In this document: one piece after another, positions 1-6,516 of the stretch
Layout: each line of letters begins with the position of its first letter
How positions within the stretch are numbered: position 1 is the first letter of the stretch
NCBI GenBank assembly: GCA_003219355.1
Contig: QHOQ01000070.1
Location: 1-19,596, forward strand
From: Verrucomicrobiota bacterium
GTDB taxonomy: Bacteria > Verrucomicrobiota > Verrucomicrobiia > Chthoniobacterales > UBA10450
Direction of reading: 5' to 3'
Length of the DNA stretch: 19,596 nucleotides
Made by a program: the position numbers and the translations under genes
The notes under the pieces: model-generated
Databases searched by the model: none
The model's input: the letters and a program-made list of their open reading frames with translations, nothing else
Told to the model about the DNA's origin: nothing

Positions 1-1189
1 GCGTTCTAATTGGATCGGAAAAATTCCAGCGAATTTCGCGCTCATCCGGACGGAAGATACCTTACAGGCGTATCAAAACCTGGCGGCTAATTACAGGAAG
101 TCGCTATCGCTTAAGGTGGTCGCAATTACTGGAAGCAACGGCAAGACAAGCACGAAAGATTTCACTGCCGCGGTTCTCGGCCGTCGTTTCCACGTTACAA
201 AGACGCAGGGTAATTTCAATAATCATGTCGGGCTTCCTCGGACAATATTGGAGGCAACGTCGCAGGATGAAGTCGCTGTTTGGGAGATCGGAATGAATCA
301 TCCGGGCGAGGTCGCGGTATTGGCGAAGCTGGCCGCGCCCGACGCCGCCATCATTACGAACGTTGGTGTTGCCCATATCGAATTCATGGGATCGCGGGAG
401 GCGATTGCAGTCGAGAAAGGTTCGCTTGCGCGCGCCGTTGACCCCGAGGGAACGGTCATTCTGAATGCGGACGATCCGTTTTCGACGGGCATCGCGGCGC
501 GCGCGCGCGCCAAAGTAATTTTGGCGGGTACAACGGCGGGGACAGTTCGCGCCAGCGAAATCACGCAGAGCGCGAACGGAACCGATTTCACGATCCTTGA
601 GGGTGCCCATCGCTGCCGCGCCCAGTTGCCGGTACCTGGCTTACATATGGTGCAAAACGCGCTGCTGGGCGTAGCCGCCGGTCGTATCTTTGGCCTCTCG
701 CTCGAGGATTGCGCTGCCGGTTTGGCTGCCGCTCCACTCACGAAGGCGCGTTTGCAGATCAAGGAAATTCATGGCGTGCAGTTTATCGACGATAGCTACA
801 ACGCAAATCCTGATTCCATGAAAGCGGCACTGCGCACGCTGGTGGAACTGGATGCGGACGGAAAACGTATCGCTGTGCTCGGAGAAATGAGAGAGCTAGG
901 TAATGAATCGGAGCGCCGTCACCTGGAAATTGGCGAGACCGCCGCCGCCCTCCGCGTCGATTATCTGATCGCGATCGGGGAGGTGGCAGCCGCGATTGTT
1001 CGCGCGGCGGAACGTGCCGGTTTAGAAAAGACCAGAGCGGTTACATCAGCAAAGGAAGCCGCGGCGGTTTTGGTCGAGATCGCAGAGCCAGGTGATCTGG
1101 TCCTGATTAAGGGCAGCCGCGCTGCGCGAACGGAACGCGTGATGGAGGAATTTAGCAACGGGCCATTCGCCGTTGGGGTGGCGCCATGA
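1..1189 (+). CDS. murF: UDP-N-acetylmuramoyl-tripeptide--D-alanyl-D-alanine ligase (MurF), 5' partial
   Basis: Cytoplasmic ATP-dependent ligase that adds D-Ala-D-Ala to the UDP-MurNAc-tripeptide, the last soluble precursor step. The frame is open from base 2, and the P-loop TGSNGKTSTKDF comes only about 40 codons in, so the true start and the N-terminal substrate domain lie left of the window; the GTG at 116 is internal. Other Mur-ligase marks seen: QGNFNNHVGLP, EIGMNHPGE, TNVGVAHIEFMGS, the lysine of VEKGSL, the central HMVQNALLG, then DDSYNANPDSM, LGEMRELG and the C-terminal KGSRAARTERVME. The stop overlaps the mraY start (ATGA at 1186-1189), in keeping with murF-mraY order in dcw clusters. 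A pure GC alternation at 497-510 encodes part of an Ala/Arg stretch. The identity is very secure because MurF differs from MurC, MurD and MurE in the NANPDSM region. Confidence 0.96.
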   Translation, partial: RSNWIGKIPANFALIRTEDTLQAYQNLAANYRKSLSLKVVAITGSNGKTSTKDFTAAVLGRRFHVTKTQGNFNNHVGLPRTILEATSQDEVAVWEIGMNHPGEVAVLAKLAAPDAAIITNVGVAHIEFMGSREAIAVEKGSLARAVDPEGTVILNADDPFSTGIAARARAKVILAGTTAGTVRASEITQSANGTDFTILEGAHRCRAQLPVPGLHMVQNALLGVAAGRIFGLSLEDCAAGLAAAPLTKARLQIKEIHGVQFIDDSYNANPDSMKAALRTLVELDADGKRIAVLGEMRELGNESERRHLEIGETAAALRVDYLIAIGEVAAAIVRAAERAGLEKTRAVTSAKEAAAVLVEIAEPGDLVLIKGSRAARTERVMEEFSNGPFAVGVAP

Positions 1190-2286
1190 TGTACTACCTC
1201 CATCGTCTCAGCGACCAGTTTATCGGGTTCAACGTTTTCTTTTACGTCACATTCCGAGCTGTCGCGGCGGCGGTGACGGCTTTCCTGGTCACGCTGATTT
1301 TCGGAAATTTCATTATTCGAAAACTGATCGCACTGAAGCTGGGACAACCAATTCGGGCCGCAGCAGAAGTTCATCGTCTTGCAGAATTGCACGGCGGAAA
1401 GCAAGGGACGCCAACGATGGGAGGCGTGCTCGTTATTGGAGCGGTTTTTGTATCAAGCTTAATCTGGGCCCGTCCTGACAATCGCTTCGTTTGGCTCGCC
1501 TTGTTCAGCATGATTTATCTCGGCGTCCTCGGATTCGTTGATGATTACCTCAAGGTCACCAAGAAAAAGTCCGAGGGCATCAGCGGTCGACTCAAACTCG
1601 TTTCCCAAATAGCTCTCGCGGCCGTTGTTACGAGCGTTTTCCTAAGCAGTCCGCTGCTGGAAGTGCAGGCGCGGGCGCTCTACGTGCCGTTTTTCAAAGC
1701 ACCAGTCATCGCCAATATGAGCTGGTTTACCTTTGTCTTTTTTGCGCTCGTTATTGTCGGCTCATCGAACGCGGTCAACTTGACTGACGGGCTCGATGGT
1801 CTCGCGATCGGTTGCACAATCACGGTGGCGTTCGGTTACGCGCTGCTTTCTTATGCGGCCGGAAATTTTCGGATCGCGGAATACTTGCAGGTCCCATTTT
1901 ATCCCTTTGCCGGAGAGCTCACCGTGGTTTGTTCCGCATTAGTCGGCGCAGGTCTCGGCTTTCTTTGGTTCAACTGTCACCCGGCCAAAGTTTTCATGGG
2001 TGATACTGGATCGCTCGCTATCGGCGGGATGGTCGGCGTCGTGGCGATCTGTTGTAAACAGGAACTGCTCTTAATCGTCGTTGGTGGCATGTTCGTCATC
2101 GAAGCGGTTTCAGTGATTTTGCAGGTGATAAGTTTCAAACTGACGGGTAGACGGATTTTTGTCATGTCTCCGCTTCATCACCATTTCGAACTGACGGGTT
2201 GGAAGGAAAATACGGTCATTGTTCGGTTTTGGATTCTCTCGATCATCTTCGCCCTACTCGGTTTAGCGACATTGAAATTGAGGTAA
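1186..2286 (+). CDS. mraY: Phospho-N-acetylmuramoyl-pentapeptide-transferase (MraY)
   Basis: Integral membrane enzyme that moves phospho-MurNAc-pentapeptide from UDP to undecaprenyl phosphate to form lipid I. The protein is 366 aa, the usual length, with about ten hydrophobic segments. Family motifs are all present: GTPTMGG after the second membrane segment, FVDDYLK with the Asp pair at residues 119-120, NAVNLTDGLDG at about 195-205, FMGDTGS with Asp273, and the HHH triplet at 331-333 in SPLHHHFELTGW. The ATG at 1186 overlaps the murF stop; a second in-frame ATG follows directly at 1189, and either could be used. The stop is three bases before the murD start. No unusual residues were noticed. 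Confidence 0.97.
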   Translation: MMYYLHRLSDQFIGFNVFFYVTFRAVAAAVTAFLVTLIFGNFIIRKLIALKLGQPIRAAAEVHRLAELHGGKQGTPTMGGVLVIGAVFVSSLIWARPDNRFVWLALFSMIYLGVLGFVDDYLKVTKKKSEGISGRLKLVSQIALAAVVTSVFLSSPLLEVQARALYVPFFKAPVIANMSWFTFVFFALVIVGSSNAVNLTDGLDGLAIGCTITVAFGYALLSYAAGNFRIAEYLQVPFYPFAGELTVVCSALVGAGLGFLWFNCHPAKVFMGDTGSLAIGGMVGVVAICCKQELLLIVVGGMFVIEAVSVILQVISFKLTGRRIFVMSPLHHHFELTGWKENTVIVRFWILSIIFALLGLATLKLR

Positions 2287-2289
2287 TAG

Positions 2290-3624
2290 TTGCGCTACAA
2301 AAATCAGAATATCGCCGTTCTTGGAGCAGGCTTAAGTGGGGCCGCCGCTGCGCTCTTGCTCAGATCGGAGGGCGCTCAGGTGACTGTCCTCGATAACGCT
2401 GAGGAAAAGAATTTACTCAAGTCCACCATTGATAACCTGCGGTCACACGGCGTTCGCGTGATCGGTGGGACGGCGGCGGATGAAGATTCATCCAGTTACG
2501 AAATGGTTGTCTTGAGTCCGGGTATCGATCCGGCTTCTCGACTGGCGCGTAACTTTTCCGGACGCCAGATCGCCATGATCGGCGAACTCGAACTTGGTTG
2601 GCGATCCTGTGAAATTCCAGTCATCGCGGTCACGGGCACGAACGGCAAGACGACGACGACTGAGTTGCTCGCTCAGATGTTGAATGCGTGCGGGCAGCGA
2701 ACAATCGCCTGCGGCAATATCGGCAAACCACTTTCCGAAGTAGCGCGTGAGAAGAAGCAATTCGACGTGCTCACGGTTGAAGTCAGCTCATTCCAACTCG
2801 AAACCATCCAGACTTTTCGGGCATCGATCAGTCTCTGGCTCAACTTTGCTCCCGATCATCTCGACCGTTATCGCTCCGTAGCCGACTATCGCGCGGCCAA
2901 ACTACGCATTTTCGAGAATCAAACCGGCGACGACGTCGCAGTTGTCAATGCGATCGAAAAGGTGCCCGGGATTCGCGCACGCACAATCACGTTTAGTGCT
3001 TATGTTGATCAAGCGGACTTTCGTCTGGCCGAAGGAGCGATTGTTTATCGAAACGAGACTGTTCTGCGGTTATCCGATACGAAACTGCGCGGTTTGCATA
3101 ACATCGAGAACTTGATGGCAACACTTGCCGCGGGGATGGCGCGGGGGTTGTCATTTCGCGAGATGGTGCCGCCGCTCAGTGCTTATGAGCCGCGTCCGCA
3201 TCGCTGCGAATTCGTGCGCGAACTCGGTGGCGTTGGTTACGTAAACGATTCCAAGGCGACCAACCTCGATGCGGTGGAGAAGGCGCTGCGCGCGCAAAGC
3301 AAGCCGGTAATCCTCATCGCGGGCGGTAAGGACAAGGGATTCACGTTCCATCCACTTCGAGCCCTGGTGAAAGAAAAAGTCAGATCGACGATCTTAATCG
3401 GCGAGATAGCCGAGAGCATCAGGCGCTCCTGGAGCGGCGCGGTCACCTCCGAAATTGCGAATTCGCTTGTGGATGCAGTCGAGCGCGCACATGCAGTCGC
3501 CAAGCCAGGCGAAGTTGTTCTTTTTTCCCCCGGTACATCGTCTTTCGACATGTTCAAAAGCTACGCCGATCGAGGCGATCAATTTCGCGCCCTCGTGCAA
3601 GCTCTGCCCCCGCTAGAACCATGA
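2290..3624 (+). CDS. murD: UDP-N-acetylmuramoylalanine--D-glutamate ligase (MurD)
   Basis: Cytoplasmic Mur ligase adding D-glutamate to UDP-MurNAc-L-Ala. The 444-aa protein has an N-terminal Rossmann start (IAVLGAGLSGAAAA), the P-loop TGTNGKTTTTE at residues 115-125, NFAPDHLDRY, the HNIENLMA segment before the C-terminal domain, VNDSKATN, AGGKDKG and FSPGTSSFDMFKSYADRGDQF near the end. The start must be TTG at 2290: an in-frame TAG sits immediately upstream (2287-2289), no ATG or GTG occurs before the Rossmann motif, and a GAGG at 2280-2283 is well spaced. That Shine-Dalgarno lies inside the last codons of mraY, suggesting coupled translation. The stop overlaps the next gene by ATGA. Assignment to MurD rather than another Mur ligase rests on the overall motif set, the length and the position. 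Confidence 0.96.
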   Translation: MRYKNQNIAVLGAGLSGAAAALLLRSEGAQVTVLDNAEEKNLLKSTIDNLRSHGVRVIGGTAADEDSSSYEMVVLSPGIDPASRLARNFSGRQIAMIGELELGWRSCEIPVIAVTGTNGKTTTTELLAQMLNACGQRTIACGNIGKPLSEVAREKKQFDVLTVEVSSFQLETIQTFRASISLWLNFAPDHLDRYRSVADYRAAKLRIFENQTGDDVAVVNAIEKVPGIRARTITFSAYVDQADFRLAEGAIVYRNETVLRLSDTKLRGLHNIENLMATLAAGMARGLSFREMVPPLSAYEPRPHRCEFVRELGGVGYVNDSKATNLDAVEKALRAQSKPVILIAGGKDKGFTFHPLRALVKEKVRSTILIGEIAESIRRSWSGAVTSEIANSLVDAVERAHAVAKPGEVVLFSPGTSSFDMFKSYADRGDQFRALVQALPPLEP

Positions 3625-4193
3625 AGATACCAAAGTTCCTCAAACCCAAAAAACTTCGGGCTGCAACCGCGCGGCGCTCTGTCGGCGCATCCGCCGAAGT
3701 GGACTACGAAGAGATGTCGGAGCCAAACATGAGGCTGTCTCGGGCATTACTGATCGTTCTCCTTCTTCACGTGGTGGCTGTTTCTGGAATCATCGCCTTT
3801 AATGCCATTAAGACGCGGCAGACTTCCTTTATAGCGGGAGCTCCGGTGAATACGGAAAACAATCCAACCGCGAGCGTTGCGCCCGTAATCGACTCGGATG
3901 CTTCGAATCGGCGATTTCCGGTGGTGCAAAAGGAAACCACGCTTCGTGATACGAAGTCCGCCGCAAAAGACGAGCGTGCGAAATCAGCCGAACAGGTGAA
4001 AGAGCCCACGCGCTCGGGAAAAGTTTATACTGTAGTAAGAGGTGATAATCCGGTGACGATCGCAAAGAAACTGAAAGTTTCTTATGACGATCTGCTTGCG
4101 CTCAATCAGATCGAGGACCCGCGCAAACTGAAGATCGGACAAAAGCTGCTGGTTCCGAGCAAAACCGCAAAAGCAAAAGCGAGGAAAGAGTGA
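3621..4193 (+). CDS. Membrane-anchored LysM-domain protein of the dcw cluster
   Basis: 190 aa. A basic N-terminus of about 40 residues is followed by one hydrophobic segment at about 42-60, a low-complexity Ala/Lys/Glu-rich linker (about 65-130) and a single C-terminal LysM domain at about 135-182 (YTVVRGDNPVTIAKKL, DDLLALNQI, LKIGQKLLVPS). This predicts a type II membrane protein with a periplasmic LysM module that binds N-acetylglucosamine-containing glycan. It starts within the murD stop (ATGA) and precedes ftsW by about 60 bases, so it is very likely made together with the septal synthesis proteins. The actual function is not known to me; a bitopic protein anchoring division or synthesis machinery to peptidoglycan is an inference. 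It is not FtsL-like in sequence. Confidence 0.85.
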   Translation: MKIPKFLKPKKLRAATARRSVGASAEVDYEEMSEPNMRLSRALLIVLLLHVVAVSGIIAFNAIKTRQTSFIAGAPVNTENNPTASVAPVIDSDASNRRFPVVQKETTLRDTKSAAKDERAKSAEQVKEPTRSGKVYTVVRGDNPVTIAKKLKVSYDDLLALNQIEDPRKLKIGQKLLVPSKTAKAKARKE

Positions 4194-4253
4194 AGCACGA
4201 TTTGACTTGCGGATGCGCTTCCTGCCGAAAGCGCTTTGCTCACTCCATTGATC

Positions 4254-5396
4254 ATGCATCGTAAGAGCGCCTATATCCTATTCCTGGCTGTGCTGGGGCT
4301 GCTCGTCATCGGTATCGTCATGCTGTTCAGCACGAGCGCCTTTGCGCGCGATAGTCATGGAGATGTTTATTTTTTCATCAAGAGGCAGTCGATTTGGTTC
4401 GGGATTGGACTGGTAGTTTGCATCTTCGTTGCGTTGATCGACTACCACTTCTGGCAGCGAACGTGGTGGCTTTGGTTTGCGCTCGCCCTGATCGCGCTGA
4501 TGCTCTGCTATTTTCCGCCCCTGGGGATGCGAATCAACGGTTCACGCCGCTGGGTGGGATTGGGTCAACTTACTTTGCAGCCCTCGGAATTGGCAAAGCT
4601 CGCCGCGATCTTCTTCCTCGCGGCCTGGTTTTCGCGGTACGAAAAAGCAGGCAATAGCGTGACCTATGGTTTCCTCATTCCGATCGCAATCGTCAGTTTG
4701 CTGGCTGCACTTGTTCTTGGTGAAGTCGATCTTGGAACCACGGCTTTACTCGGAACAACCGCCTTTGTCGTGATGTTCGTCGCCGGGGTCAATACTCTGT
4801 GGCTAGGCATCATATCGTTTGTCGGCCTCGGTGCTATTCTGGTTGTCGCTACACAAATGTCGGAACGAATGGGCCGACTCTCTGCCTTTCTTCATCCCCA
4901 AGATTTCAAAGAAGATGCCGGTTTGCAGCAGATGCAGGCCCTAATCGCCTGGGGCAGCGGTGGAATGGAAGGGCTTGGCTTGGGTAATGGTCGTCAAAAG
5001 ATGCTTTATCTGCCGTACGCGCACACAGATTTTATTTTTCCGATTATCGGAGAAGAGCTCGGTCTGCGGTTCAGTTTGCTCGTAGTCTTTTTGTTTGTGA
5101 CCATCATTGTTTGCGGGATTATGATCGCGCTGCATGCCAAGGACCGTTTCGGTTTGCTCCTCGGCTGCGGCGTTGTTTCGCTTGTAGCTTTGCAGGCCGC
5201 TGTGAACATTGGTGTAACCACGTCGCTTCTGCCAAACAAAGGCCTACCGCTGCCCTTTATCAGTTACGGAGGGTCGAATCTCGTCACTTGTTTGTTCGGG
5301 ATCGGTTTGTTGCTGAATATCTATCGACAGGGCATTCTTGAACCGCCGCATAAGAAACGCACGGCCGTGCAAGTTCGAATGACGCCACGGATTTGA
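4254..5396 (+). CDS. ftsW: Septal peptidoglycan glycosyltransferase FtsW (SEDS family)
   Basis: Polytopic SEDS protein that polymerises lipid II at the septum with its cognate class B PBP, whose gene is not in this window. From ATG 4254 it is 380 aa with about ten hydrophobic segments. FtsW/RodA marks: LQPSELAKLA in the first third, AHTDFIFPIIGEELGL, and GLPLPFISYGGSNL near the C-terminus. FtsW is preferred over RodA because of its location in dcw. The start is uncertain: the frame also opens with TTG at 4236 and TTG at 4248. I choose ATG 4254 because MHRKSAYILF leads straight into the first membrane helix, although a weak GAAAG at 4227-4231 fits the 4236 TTG better. A small inverted repeat GCGCTT/AAGCGC (4215-4234) lies just upstream. 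Confidence 0.95.
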   Translation: MHRKSAYILFLAVLGLLVIGIVMLFSTSAFARDSHGDVYFFIKRQSIWFGIGLVVCIFVALIDYHFWQRTWWLWFALALIALMLCYFPPLGMRINGSRRWVGLGQLTLQPSELAKLAAIFFLAAWFSRYEKAGNSVTYGFLIPIAIVSLLAALVLGEVDLGTTALLGTTAFVVMFVAGVNTLWLGIISFVGLGAILVVATQMSERMGRLSAFLHPQDFKEDAGLQQMQALIAWGSGGMEGLGLGNGRQKMLYLPYAHTDFIFPIIGEELGLRFSLLVVFLFVTIIVCGIMIALHAKDRFGLLLGCGVVSLVALQAAVNIGVTTSLLPNKGLPLPFISYGGSNLVTCLFGIGLLLNIYRQGILEPPHKKRTAVQVRMTPRI

Positions 5397-5418
5397 ACGA
5401 AGGATCAACGATTAACTT

Positions 5419-6516
5419 ATGAATGCAGTAATCGCATGTGGAGGCACCGGTGGGCATCTTTTCCCCGGCATAGCTGTAGCCGAAGTGCTGCGCGATCGCG
5501 GCCATCAAGTCATGCTGTTGGTTTCAGAAAAAGAAATTGACGCGCTCGCCCTTTCCGGTCGCGCGAATTTCCAATTCGAGAAATTGCCGACCGTAGGGTT
5601 ACCTTCACCATTTTCGCCTGCAATTCTCGGTTTCATTCGCCGCTTCTACGAAAGCCTGTCCCTTTGCCGATCCATCTACCGCAAATTCAAACCGCAGGTG
5701 GTCCTTGGCATGGGCGGATTCACTTCCACTGCCCCCTTGCTGGCTGGACGGATGCGAGGTGCTTCGACCTTTATTCACGAATCAAATGCCATCCCGGGGA
5801 AAGCCAATCGATTAACCGCACGCATGGTGCGCGCTGTCATGCTTGGCTTCAAGGAATGCGCGCCGTTCTTTCCAAAAGCGCGCACAGAAGTCACCGGCAC
5901 GCCTATCCGAACGGAGCTGAAACCTTTGGATCGACAGGTTGCGCGTCAAAGACTCGGACTGCGGGGCGATTTACCCACGCTGCTCGTAATGGGCGGCAGC
6001 CAAGGGGCTAGCGGAATCAATCAAGCCGTCATCAAATCGCTGCCGTTTTTGCACGACACGCTGCTGCAGGTAATCCACCTTTCAGGAGCGCGCGATGAGC
6101 GTCTTGTCGCGGATAATTATCGTCGCGAAAAAATCCCGGCTTACATCGCCGCTTTTCATCATCGAATGGAGGAAGTTTACAGTGCCGCCGATCTTATCGT
6201 AGCACGAGCCGGAGCGGCGAGTCTTGCCGAGTTCGCCGCTTTTTCGCTGCCGGGCATTTTGATTCCGTTTCCTTATGCGGCAGACGATCACCAGACGCGC
6301 AACGCGGAGGTTTATGCGCGCGCTCAGGCGGCAATTCTCGTTAAGGAGTCAGAGATCTCTGGCGAATTGCTTGCGCGCAAGATTCGTGAGTTGATCGAGA
6401 GCCCGGAGCGGATCCGAAAGATGTCGGCGAATTCTTCGCAACTCGCGCCGAAAAACGCGGCCGGGCTCATGGTCACAACCATGGAGAAATATATGACCCA
6501 TGAAGCACGGTTCTGA
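5419..6516 (+). CDS. murG: UDP-GlcNAc:lipid I N-acetylglucosaminyltransferase (MurG)
   Basis: Peripheral membrane GT28 enzyme that turns lipid I into lipid II on the cytoplasmic face. 365 aa, normal length. The N-terminal glycine-rich loop is CGGTGGHLFPG (residues 7-17). Next come LGMGGFTS, HESNAIPGKANR, the UDP-side loop MGGSQGASGIN in mid-protein, and the donor-sugar site ARAGAASLAEFAAFSLPGILIPFP followed by DDHQTRNA. The ATG at 5419 is the only reasonable start; the purine-rich GAAGGA at 5398-5403 is rather far upstream for a Shine-Dalgarno. It sits between ftsW and murC, the classical order, and its last 17 bases overlap the murC-murB frame. Confidence 0.97.
   Translation: MNAVIACGGTGGHLFPGIAVAEVLRDRGHQVMLLVSEKEIDALALSGRANFQFEKLPTVGLPSPFSPAILGFIRRFYESLSLCRSIYRKFKPQVVLGMGGFTSTAPLLAGRMRGASTFIHESNAIPGKANRLTARMVRAVMLGFKECAPFFPKARTEVTGTPIRTELKPLDRQVARQRLGLRGDLPTLLVMGGSQGASGINQAVIKSLPFLHDTLLQVIHLSGARDERLVADNYRREKIPAYIAAFHHRMEEVYSAADLIVARAGAASLAEFAAFSLPGILIPFPYAADDHQTRNAEVYARAQAAILVKESEISGELLARKIRELIESPERIRKMSANSSQLAPKNAAGLMVTTMEKYMTHEARF

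Noticed and set aside
497..510. GC alternation in murF as a possible Z-DNA or repeat element
   Set aside because: Only 14 bases, fully in frame and encoding Ala/Arg residues normal for a GC-rich genome.
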